Shown here one piece after another: positions 49,674 through 56,875 of a stretch of DNA of 64,000 bases. The notes beneath the pieces were generated by a model that saw only the letters and a program-made list of their open reading frames with translations, did not search any database and was not told the DNA's origin. The position numbers were made by a program, and so were the translations under genes. Source of the stretch: Microbacterium sp. LWO14-1.2 (lineage in GTDB: Bacteria > Actinomycetota > Actinomycetes > Actinomycetales > Microbacteriaceae); NCBI RefSeq assembly GCF_038397715.1, contig NZ_CP151633.1, positions 1,550,001 to 1,614,000 on the forward strand. The letters are read 5' to 3'. Each line of letters starts with the position of its first letter. The first letter of the stretch is position 1.

Positions 49674-50897
49674 TCATGCGCGGGGCTTGCGCCCCTCGAG
49701 CACGCCGGCGAGCAGCGCCGCGACGAGCGCTGCCGCCGGCGCCACGATGAGACCGACCCGCAGGCTCTCGGTCTCGGCGAGGAAACCGACGAACGGCGGA
49801 GACAGCAGGAATCCGAGGCGCAGCAGCCACGAGACGATCGTGAGCCCGGCACCGGCACGGAGTCCTGGCAGCTCGTCGGCGGCATGCATCGCGGCGGGGA
49901 TGAGCGTCGCGATGCCGAACCCGACGGCCGCGAATCCGGCGATCGTGCCCGGCACGCTGGGGAACACGAGCGCGAGGGTCATGCCGGCGGCGGCGATGAG
50001 TCCGCCGACGCGGGCCACCGCGCGCTGGCCGAACCGATCGGTGAGGCCGTCGCCCAGCATCCGTCCGATGAACTGCGCGCCGACGAGCGCGATGAAGCCG
50101 AGCGGGGCGACGGCCGCCGCGGCGCCCAGCGACTCCGAGAGGTAGAGCGTCGCCCACGAGTTGCCCGCGTCCTCGGCGACCGCGCCGGCCATGGCGATCA
50201 GGGTGAGCGCGATGAGGATCATGACGAGTCGCGGCGTGACGCGCCGGCGCACGGCCGTGGCGACCTCGGCCGGATCGGCTGTCGCCTCGGCATCCGCCTC
50301 CTCATCCCGCCCCGGCAGGCAGAACGCCAGCGCGACCAGCGCGACCGTCACGAAGACGGCGGTCGAGATGCCCAGGTGCACGCCGAGCGGCAGCTGCAGC
50401 GCGATGGCCGCCGCGGCCATACCGCCGCCGAGCACAGCGCCGATCGACCAGATCGCGTGGAACGAATTGATGATCGACCGCCCGTAGCGGCGCTGCACCC
50501 GCAGCCCGTGGGCGTTCTGCGCGACGTCGGTGATCGCATCCGACGCGCCGCCGATCAGCAGGGCGACGGCGAACAGGATGCCGGAGGGCGACAGCGCCGC
50601 CGCGAGCAACCCGAGGCCGGTCGCGATCGTGCCGAAGACGGCCATGCGCGCCGAGCCGAAGCGACGGATGAGCACGGCGGCGAGGAGTCCGGCGGCGATG
50701 GCTCCGGCGGGGAATGCGGCGATCGCGAGACCGTAGCCGACGTTGTCGAGACCCAGGCTCGCCTTGATCTCGGGATAGCGCGGGAGGATGTTCGCGAACA
50801 GCGCGCCGTTCGTGAGGAAGAGTGCCGAGACGGCGATGCGCGCACGACGGACGGTGCGGTCTGGCGTGGTGCGTCGAATCGTTTCGGCGGAGGTCAT
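49674..50897 (-). CDS. MFS transporter (YbjJ/Fsr-like)
   Basis: 407 residues with twelve helices and the central cytoplasmic loop at about 195-225 (RDEEADAEATADP). Conserved MFS motif A region RRFGSARMAV. Sequence features such as GASDAITDVAQNAHGLRVQRRYG are shared with the fucose/inner-membrane MFS branch. Substrate unknown. A 12-bp perfect palindrome sits directly upstream, so the gene is likely under a dedicated regulator. Confidence 0.88.
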   Translation of the reverse strand: MTSAETIRRTTPDRTVRRARIAVSALFLTNGALFANILPRYPEIKASLGLDNVGYGLAIAAFPAGAIAAGLLAAVLIRRFGSARMAVFGTIATGLGLLAAALSPSGILFAVALLIGGASDAITDVAQNAHGLRVQRRYGRSIINSFHAIWSIGAVLGGGMAAAAIALQLPLGVHLGISTAVFVTVALVALAFCLPGRDEEADAEATADPAEVATAVRRRVTPRLVMILIALTLIAMAGAVAEDAGNSWATLYLSESLGAAAAVAPLGFIALVGAQFIGRMLGDGLTDRFGQRAVARVGGLIAAAGMTLALVFPSVPGTIAGFAAVGFGIATLIPAAMHAADELPGLRAGAGLTIVSWLLRLGFLLSPPFVGFLAETESLRVGLIVAPAAALVAALLAGVLEGRKPRA

Positions 50898-50899
50898 GC

Positions 50900-50911
50900 G
50901 TACGATCGTAC
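50900..50911. promoter_or_regulatory. Perfect palindrome at the MFS gene start
   Basis: GTACGATCGTAC begins three bases upstream of the ATG (minus strand) and continues into ACACGTATCG. This suits a repressor site that covers a leaderless start. No regulator gene is adjacent. Confidence 0.5.
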
Positions 50912-50952
50912 ACGTATCGTGACGGCCGCCCGATATACGCCGAGACCGCGAT

Positions 50953-51237
50953 TCAGCGCAGGAGAGACGCGCCCTCCGGAGCGACCGACGCCGACGCCGA
51001 CGCCACGGCCGCCTTCGCGTCGTCGAGGTCGGAGAAGATCCCGATCACGTCGGACCGAGGCCCCGACGCTTCGAACCCCCGACCGGGGACGACCGTGATC
51101 GACCCGAGGTACTGCAGCCCGTCATTGCCGACATGGAAGCCGGGCTCGACCTCCACCCACAGCCCGCGGGGCGTGGCGACTGCACGAGTGCGTGCTCCTG
51201 CCGCGGCGCGTGCCGCGACTCCGATGCGCTTCGACAT
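50953..51237 (-). CDS. Small protein of unknown function
   Basis: 94 residues from the ATG at 51237 (MSKRIGVAARAAAGARTRAV). It contains a beta-strand-rich centre (LWVEVEPGFHVGNDGLQYLG) and an Ala/Ser-rich tail. No family recognised. It follows the DUF7882-like gene with a 2-base gap and is probably cotranscribed. Confidence 0.6.
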   Translation of the reverse strand: MSKRIGVAARAAAGARTRAVATPRGLWVEVEPGFHVGNDGLQYLGSITVVPGRGFEASGPRSDVIGIFSDLDDAKAAVASASASVAPEGASLLR

Positions 51238-51239
51238 CG

Positions 51240-51575
51240 TCAGGCGCTCATGGCGTGGAGCTGCGGAGCAGCCGCCACGTCTGCGAACTCGGCACGGGTG
51301 AGGTCGAGGCCTCCCGAGGAGTTCGCGGCGTTCATCATCTTGACGAGGAGCGCCCGGTCGATGGGCGTCTCCTCCTCCATCACGAAGCGCAGCGGGATCG
51401 CCGCCTGCACCCACAGCGTCTCGACGCCTCCCGGCGTGTGCAGCGTGAGGGCGAACGATTCGTTGCGCCGAAGCTTGGTGAGCGTGACGGCTCGGACGTG
51501 CGTCAGAGTCTCGTCCTCGACGTCGATCGGCAGTGTCGAGTTCCCGTAGGTGAGGTGTCCCATCGTGTCTCCCAT
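51240..51575 (-). CDS. DUF7882-like small protein
   Basis: 111 residues; start at 51575 or at the second ATG 51563 (MGHLTYGN), both with ribosome sites. The pattern MGHLTYGNSTLPIDVEDE, then THVRAVTLTKLRRNESFALT and LWVQAAIPLRFV, is what I recall for DUF7882 proteins of Microbacteriaceae. The function is unknown. First of a two-gene unit, divergent from the MarR gene at 51644 across a CTAG-rich palindrome. Confidence 0.72.
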   Translation of the reverse strand: MGDTMGHLTYGNSTLPIDVEDETLTHVRAVTLTKLRRNESFALTLHTPGGVETLWVQAAIPLRFVMEEETPIDRALLVKMMNAANSSGGLDLTRAEFADVAAAPQLHAMSA

Positions 51576-51592
51576 CCCGTGGTTCCTTCAAC

Positions 51593-51621
51593 ATTTAGAT
51601 TACTAGGTTACCTAGCTAAAT
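51593..51621. promoter_or_regulatory. Nested CTAG-rich palindrome (candidate MarR operator)
   Basis: ATTTAG (51593-51598) and CTAAAT (51616-51621) enclose CTAGGTTACCTAG (51603-51615), which itself has 6-bp perfect arms. It lies upstream of the DUF7882-like gene and just past the end of the MarR gene. TTACTAG recurs at 55208. Confidence 0.6.
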
Positions 51622-51643
51622 GCCAGCCAAGGGAAATACTGGT

Positions 51644-52096
51644 TCACGAAAGGTCGCTGATCTCCTCCGTCAGACGGCGCAGGAAGCGCGCGACGACGTC
51701 GCTCTGCTCGGGCGTGAACTCGCTCGCGATGTCTTCGATGCGCTGCGTGAGATCGTCGACGGGGGAGTTCAGATCGCGCAGCGACGGCCGCAGCACCTTC
51801 GACCGCGCGTCGACGGGGTGCGGTGCCACGACGATCTGACCGCGCTCCTGCAGGCGACGGAGCACGCTGGTCACCGCCGCCGTGCTGACGTTGAGGTGCG
51901 CGGCGAGGTCGCCGGGCGTCGCGGGGGAGTCGGCCGGGGCCTCCGCGATGAATCGCATGGCCTCACGGTCGGTGTCATTCGGTGCGCGGCGAGACGAGAG
52001 CCTGCGAGCGAGCTGCGACTCGGCACGACGGAGGTCGTCGACACGCTCCACCAGCTCGCGCGTCGTCACCTGCGTCGCATCCTTGATCTCGGCCAT
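51644..52096 (-). CDS. MarR-family transcriptional regulator
   Basis: 150 residues from the ATG at 52096 (MAEIKDATQV), with GGGTGACGG upstream; the ATG at 52119 is possible. Winged helix TPGDLAAHLNVSTAAVTSVLRRLQ, followed by the wing VAPHPVDARSKVLRPS. It is next to a second MarR gene at 52457 on the other strand. Likely targets are the CTAG-rich sites in this region. Confidence 0.88.
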   Translation of the reverse strand: MAEIKDATQVTTRELVERVDDLRRAESQLARRLSSRRAPNDTDREAMRFIAEAPADSPATPGDLAAHLNVSTAAVTSVLRRLQERGQIVVAPHPVDARSKVLRPSLRDLNSPVDDLTQRIEDIASEFTPEQSDVVARFLRRLTEEISDLS

Positions 52097-52217
52097 TCCG
52101 TCACCCCCTGACTGAACCATTCTACAAGAGAACCACGTAAGCAGGCAGACTAGTGATATGCAATGCACTGCGCTTCGCGAACGGGTGAGAGGATGGAGTC
52201 CTGTCGGAAAGGACGCC

Positions 52218-52457
52218 ATGGGAGAGCGATTCACGCCCGAAGAGGCGGGGTACATCCTGTACTCCGACGTCATTGAGCGCCTGCGCGAGCGCTTCCCGAC
52301 GGTCCCCGACTGGCGGCTCGAGCAGATCGTCGCCGCCGAGAACGAGGCGATCACCGGAGGGATGCTGAGCATCGTGCCCGCGGAGGTCGAATTCGGAGCG
52401 GTCGAGATGCTCACGCGCGAGCAGGATCGCATGAGCGACGACGACGAGGTGGCCTGA
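52218..52457 (+). CDS. Small helical protein upstream of MarR
   Basis: 79 residues from the ATG at 52218, where GAAAGGA gives a good ribosome site; an upstream ATG at 52158 lacks one. GERFTPEEAGYILYSDVIER then RFPTVPDWRLEQIVAAENEA could form a three-helix bundle, a resemblance to the so-called three-helix-bundle dimerisation proteins that I cannot verify. Its last base is the first base of the MarR start (TGATG), so the two are coupled. Confidence 0.7.
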   Translation: MGERFTPEEAGYILYSDVIERLRERFPTVPDWRLEQIVAAENEAITGGMLSIVPAEVEFGAVEMLTREQDRMSDDDEVA

Positions 52458-53017
52458 TGTCTCAGTCTCCCGAGGAATTCACGCGGTCGGGCTACTGGTA
52501 CCCCGACGCCGATTCGGCGAGCACGGTCGACGTGCTGAACCTGCTGCGTCGCTACCGTTCGGCCGAGACCGCGATGCGTGCCCGTACCCGCGCCTCGATG
52601 AAGATGAACGAGACCGATCTCGTCGCACTGCGCTTCCTGCTGCGCGAGCAGCGCGCCGGCCGCATCGTGCGCCCGATCGACATCGCCCGCATGCTCGACA
52701 TCTCCACGGCATCCACCACCACCCTCATCGACCGCCTCGAGAAGGGCGGTCACGTGCGCCGTGAAGCGCACCCGACCGACCGCCGCGCGGGCGTCGTGGT
52801 GCCGACCGTGAGCAGCGACGACGAGGTGCGCGAGACGCTCGGCGCCATGCACCGCCGCATGCTCGCCCTCGTCGACGAGATGAGCGACAAGGAGCGCGCC
52901 GTCGTGACGCGCTTCCTCGCCGGCATGACCTCGGCGATCGAAGAGGCCTCCGACCTCGATCAGGAGCTGCGCGACGTCATCCGCTCGCACGAGGAATCCG
53001 AGTCCTCGGGCGAATAG
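52457..53017 (+). CDS. MarR-family transcriptional regulator (second)
   Basis: 186 residues. Winged helix RPIDIARMLDISTASTTTLIDRLEKGGHVRR with the wing EAHPTDRRAGVVV. A 50-residue N-terminal extension (SGYWYPDADSASTVDVLNLL) is unusual for MarR. Coupled to the small upstream gene. Effector unknown. Confidence 0.9.
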   Translation: MSQSPEEFTRSGYWYPDADSASTVDVLNLLRRYRSAETAMRARTRASMKMNETDLVALRFLLREQRAGRIVRPIDIARMLDISTASTTTLIDRLEKGGHVRREAHPTDRRAGVVVPTVSSDDEVRETLGAMHRRMLALVDEMSDKERAVVTRFLAGMTSAIEEASDLDQELRDVIRSHEESESSGE

Positions 53018-53026
53018 CCCTGAGGC

Positions 53027-54610
53027 TCAGGCCCGCTCGCCGGTCTCGACCCGCCCGCCCGCCTCGTCTCGCGCGCCCGCCTCGTCCGGCGCGCCCGCCT
53101 CGACCCGCTCCGGGAACAGCTCGTCGAGATCGAGGTCGGGGTTCTCGTCCTGCGTCTCGACGAGCTCGACGGCCTCCTCGATCGTCTGCACGCTCGGCAT
53201 CGCCCCGGGGAGCGGTCGGCGCGCCGATTCCTTCAGCACGATCACCGCGATGAATCCGGCGATCGAGGTGCCGATCACGTAGAAGGCCGGCGCCAGCGAC
53301 GACCCGGTCCACTGCACGAGCGCCTCCATCACGACCGGCGCGGTGCCGGCGAACAGCGCCACGGCGAGGTTGTACGAGATGCCCATGCCGCCGTACCGCG
53401 ACGAGGTCGGGAAGAGCGCGGGCAGCGATGACGCGAGGTTGGCGACGTAAAACGTCACGGGGAAGGCGAGCAGCACGAGGCCGAGCACAGTCGACCAGAT
53501 CTCGCCGTGCATCATGAACAGGAAGGCGGGCACGGCGAACACGATCGCTGAGACCGACCCGATGAACAGCACCTTCCGGCGACCGATGCGGTCGGAGAGC
53601 CGACCGGTCAACGGGATGCAGAGGGCCATCGCCACGAGCACGGGCAGCGTCAGCAGGGTGCCGTGCACGGGGTCGTACCCGAGGGTGCCGGTCAGATACG
53701 TGGGCATGTACGAGGTGAGGGCATAGCCGACGGTGTTGGCGGCGGCGACGAGCACGAACGCCGTCAGCAGCTCGCGCCAGTAGGAGCGGATGAGCGCGAA
53801 CACGCCCTTCGGGGCGTCGGCGGACGCCTGCGCCTCATCGGCCGCGCGCTTCGCGGAGTCCTGCGCCTCCTGGAAGGCCGGGGTGTCCTCGATCTTGAGC
53901 CGGAAGTAGATGGCGACGGCGCCGAGAGGCAGGGCGACGAGGAACGGGATGCGCCAGGCGAAGCCCTGCATGACGTCATCCGAGAGCGTGAGCTGCAGGA
54001 TCGACACGAACGCGGCACCGACGGCGAAGCCCATGTACGACCCCAGGTCGAGCAGCGAGGCGTAGAAGCCCCGGCGCTTGTCCGGCGCGTACTCGGTGAT
54101 GAAGGTCGTGGCGCCGGCGTACTCGCCGCCGGTCGAGAATCCCTGCGCGAGCTTGAGCACGATGAGCAGGATCGGCGCCCAGACGCCGATCACGGAGTAG
54201 TCGGGCAGCACGCCGATGAGGAAGGTCGCCGCGGCCATCATGATGAGGGTGAAGGCCAGGATGCGCTGACGCCCGAGGCGGTCGCCGAGCTGTCCGAGCA
54301 CGATGCCGCCGAGCGGACGCGCGACGAATGTCACGGCGAAGACGCCGAGCGAGAACAGGGCCTGAGCGCCTTCCGAGGCGTCGGGCAGGAACGCCCGGCC
54401 GATGATCACGGCCAGGTACCCGTACACGCCGATGTCGTACCACTCCATGAGGTTGCCGACGACGGTGCCGGCCACCGCGCGGCGGAGCATCGGTCGATCG
54501 ACGACCGTGACGTCGTCGACCGTGAGACGGCGCGGCTCGTCGTCTTTGACGAGACCCAGTCGACGGCCCAGCCGTCGCCAGAGGGACTCGCTCTTGAGTG
54601 ATTCGGACAT
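53027..54610 (-). CDS. MHS-type MFS transporter (ProP/alpha-ketoglutarate permease-like)
   Basis: 527 residues, twelve helices. MHS signatures: GTVVGNLMEWYDIGVYGYLA near residue 50, GQLGDRLGRQR near 107 and LAQGFSTGGEYAG near 153. It is a proton symporter for metabolites or osmolytes; proline/betaine or dicarboxylate transport is likely. The C-terminal tail has a repeated acidic motif (EAGAPDEAGARDEAGGR), close to the coiled tail that tunes ProP, but here repetitive. 9 bp from the convergent MarR gene. Confidence 0.9.
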   Translation of the reverse strand: MSESLKSESLWRRLGRRLGLVKDDEPRRLTVDDVTVVDRPMLRRAVAGTVVGNLMEWYDIGVYGYLAVIIGRAFLPDASEGAQALFSLGVFAVTFVARPLGGIVLGQLGDRLGRQRILAFTLIMMAAATFLIGVLPDYSVIGVWAPILLIVLKLAQGFSTGGEYAGATTFITEYAPDKRRGFYASLLDLGSYMGFAVGAAFVSILQLTLSDDVMQGFAWRIPFLVALPLGAVAIYFRLKIEDTPAFQEAQDSAKRAADEAQASADAPKGVFALIRSYWRELLTAFVLVAAANTVGYALTSYMPTYLTGTLGYDPVHGTLLTLPVLVAMALCIPLTGRLSDRIGRRKVLFIGSVSAIVFAVPAFLFMMHGEIWSTVLGLVLLAFPVTFYVANLASSLPALFPTSSRYGGMGISYNLAVALFAGTAPVVMEALVQWTGSSLAPAFYVIGTSIAGFIAVIVLKESARRPLPGAMPSVQTIEEAVELVETQDENPDLDLDELFPERVEAGAPDEAGARDEAGGRVETGERA

Positions 54611-54665
54611 GATGTTCTCCCTGCTCCCCCGGTTCGCGCGCCGGATGCACGCGGAAACGCACGAC

Positions 54666-54690
54666 GGGGAGGCGGCACCGCCGCCTCCCC
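54666..54690 (-). terminator. Terminator of the CsbD gene
   Basis: GGGGAGGCGG (54666-54675) and CCGCCTCCCC (54681-54690) are exact inverses with a 5-nt loop, 17 bp after the csbD stop. Confidence 0.8.
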
Positions 54691-54706
54691 GCGTGACGTG
54701 AACGCC

Positions 54707-54880
54707 TCAGTTCTTGAAGGCGTCCTTGACGTTCTCGCCGGCCTTCTTGGCGTCGGCCTTGACCTGGTCGGCCTTGCCCTCGGCCTCGAGCTTCTCGTTG
54801 TCGGTCACCTTGCCGACGGTCTCCTTCGCCTTGCCGGCGATGTCCTGAGCGGCGTTCTTGATCTTGTCATCGAGTCCCAT
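54707..54880 (-). CDS. CsbD-family stress protein
   Basis: 57 residues from the ATG at 54880 (MGLDDKIKNAAQDIAGKAKE); AAGGGA precedes it. Lys/Ala/Asp-rich amphipathic helices with TVGKVTDNEKLEAEGKADQ, the CsbD pattern. General-stress proteins of unclear molecular function. Second gene of a two-gene unit with the small membrane protein upstream. Confidence 0.95.
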   Translation of the reverse strand: MGLDDKIKNAAQDIAGKAKETVGKVTDNEKLEAEGKADQVKADAKKAGENVKDAFKN

Positions 54881-54925
54881 GAGGGCTTCCCTTCTCTCTT
54901 CCAACGGTGGTCTGCGGTCTGCGGC

Positions 54926-55189
54926 TCACGCCTGCAGGAGCTGTGTGACGATCACGGTCATCAGCGGCACGGATGCGGCGGCGACGAGCACCATGAGCCC
55001 TGCCGCTCCGAGGATCTCGCGACCCGGTCGAGCGGAGACGAGGGACGCGCGATCGATCCCGATCACGCGTCCCACGGCCTCGCTGGCGGGGAGCGGCGCG
55101 AGGCTGGCCGCATCCGAGAGCGTCGACGTCGCGTCATGTGGGGCCTGATCGACGCGAACGGGGGAATTCGCTGCTCCGGACATATCCAT
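54926..55189 (-). CDS. Small membrane protein upstream of CsbD
   Basis: 87 residues from the ATG at 55189. The first 60 residues are Ala/Ser-rich (NSPVRVDQAPHDATSTLSD) and lack a domain. One C-terminal helix (EILGAAGLMVLVAAASVPLMTV) gives a tail-anchored topology. GAAGG lies upstream. A position 45 bp before csbD suggests cotranscription. Confidence 0.6.
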   Translation of the reverse strand: MDMSGAANSPVRVDQAPHDATSTLSDAASLAPLPASEAVGRVIGIDRASLVSARPGREILGAAGLMVLVAAASVPLMTVIVTQLLQA

Positions 55190-55203
55190 CACCTACCTTC
55201 GAT

Positions 55204-55232
55204 GGCAGGTTACTAGATGAACTAGTGATTCG
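55204..55232. promoter_or_regulatory. CTAG-rich divergent control site
   Basis: GGTTACTAG, then ATGA and ACTAGTGATT, in the spacer between the small membrane protein and the NAD(P)-binding gene. TTACTAG and ACTAGTGAT recur at 51600 and 52149. One of the two MarR proteins may bind here. Confidence 0.4.
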
Positions 55233-55276
55233 GAAGCCTAGTGAAAATTCCGGTGTCTCGGCATACCCTCGGGAGC

Positions 55277-56860
55277 ATGACGGAGCTCACCCAGCCCACC
55301 GGCCACGAAGACGCGCTGCGCGCAGTCCCCCGCGACGACGGATCGATGCCCCGAGCTCTCGTCCTCGGCGCCACCGGATACATCGGCGGGCGCCTCACCC
55401 CGCGGCTCCTCAACGCCGGCTACCGCGTGCGCGTGCTGGCGCGCGACGCGGCGCGCGCGGCATCCTTCCCCTGGGGTTCCGACGCCGAGATCGTCGAAGG
55501 ATCCGCCGACGACGAGGATGCCGTCGCCGAGGCCATGCGCGACGTCGACGTCGTCTACTACCTGATCCACTCGATGTCGGCGGGCAAGGGCTTCGAGGAG
55601 AGCGACGAGCAGGCAGCCCAGACGGTGGCGGATGCCGCGGCGGCCGCCGGCGCGCGACGCATCGTCTACCTCGGCGGACTCCACCCCGACGACGTGAAGC
55701 TCTCGGCGCACCTGCGATCCCGCGTGCACGTCGGCGAGATCTTCCTGAAGTCGGGGGTCCCGACGCTGGTGCTGCAGGCGGGCGTCGTCATCGGCTCCGG
55801 TTCGGCCTCGTTCGAGATGATCCGCCACCTCACCGAGGTGCTGCCGTACATGCCGGCGCCGAAGTGGGTGCGCAACCGCATCCAGCCGATCTCCGTGCGC
55901 GACGTGCTGCACTATCTGCTGGGCGCCGCCCGCGTCGACGACAGCGTGAACCGCGCCGTCGACATCGGCGGACCCGACGTGCTGCGCTACGGCCAGATGA
56001 TGAACGGCTATGCGGTCGAAGCCGGTCTCCCCCAGCGGGCGATCGCCGCTCTGCCCGTGCTGACCCCTGGCCTCGCCTCGCACTGGGTGAACCTCGTGAC
56101 GCCCGTGCCGCGCTCGATCGCACGACCGCTCGTCGCGTCGCTGCAGAACGAGTGCATCGTCAAAGACCGCGCCGTGGACGACCTCATCCCCCGGCCCGAC
56201 GGCGGGCTCACGCCGTACCGCCAGTCGGTGCGCCTCGCACTCGGGCGAGTGAACGCGGACGCGATCGAGACGAGCTGGCAGGACTCCGAGGTCTCGGGCG
56301 CGCCGAGCGACCCGCTGCCGAGCGACCCCGAATGGGCCGGGCGCATGGTCTTCACGGATGCGCGGTCGCTGCGCACCACCGCCTCGGTCGAGGGGCTCTG
56401 GCGCGTCATCATCGGCATCGGCGGGGAGAACGGCTGGTACTCGTCACCGTTCCTCTGGGCCGTGCGCGGATGGATGGACCGCCTCGTCGGCGGCGTCGGT
56501 CTGCGCAGGGGCCGCCGCAACAAGGCCGCGGCGCGGGTGGGCGACGCGATCGACTTCTGGCGCGTCGAGGCCGTCGAGGAACCGGGGCGCGACACCGAGG
56601 CGTCCGACGCGAGCGGCGGACTGCTGCGCCTGCGCGCCGAGATGAAGGTGCCCGGCGAGGCGTGGCTCGAGCTGCGCGCACTCCCCGACGGCAAGGGCGC
56701 CCGCTACGAGCAGCGTGCCGTGTTCTTCCCCCGAGGACTCGCCGGACGGCTGTACTGGTTCGCCGTGCTGCCCTTCCACGGTTTCATCTTCGCCGGGATG
56801 GCGGCCCGCATCACGGCTGCCGCGGAGAAGCCGGTCGAGACCGTCGCGCCCGGTCGCTGA
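55277..56860 (+). CDS. NAD(P)-binding SDR with DUF2867-like C-terminal domain
   Basis: 527 residues from the ATG at 55277 (MTELTQPTGHEDA); the frame opens further upstream. An atypical SDR (NmrA/YbjT-like) domain with GATGYIGGRL near residue 30 and YYLIHSMSAG near 95. From about residue 350 a DUF2867-like domain follows (ENGWYSSPFLWAVRGWMDRL, then FFPRGLAGRLYWF). The two-domain layout is known in actinobacteria, but no reaction is established. Confidence 0.88.
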   Translation: MTELTQPTGHEDALRAVPRDDGSMPRALVLGATGYIGGRLTPRLLNAGYRVRVLARDAARAASFPWGSDAEIVEGSADDEDAVAEAMRDVDVVYYLIHSMSAGKGFEESDEQAAQTVADAAAAAGARRIVYLGGLHPDDVKLSAHLRSRVHVGEIFLKSGVPTLVLQAGVVIGSGSASFEMIRHLTEVLPYMPAPKWVRNRIQPISVRDVLHYLLGAARVDDSVNRAVDIGGPDVLRYGQMMNGYAVEAGLPQRAIAALPVLTPGLASHWVNLVTPVPRSIARPLVASLQNECIVKDRAVDDLIPRPDGGLTPYRQSVRLALGRVNADAIETSWQDSEVSGAPSDPLPSDPEWAGRMVFTDARSLRTTASVEGLWRVIIGIGGENGWYSSPFLWAVRGWMDRLVGGVGLRRGRRNKAAARVGDAIDFWRVEAVEEPGRDTEASDASGGLLRLRAEMKVPGEAWLELRALPDGKGARYEQRAVFFPRGLAGRLYWFAVLPFHGFIFAGMAARITAAAEKPVETVAPGR

Positions 56861-56875
56861 CGCGCGAAGGGCGGG

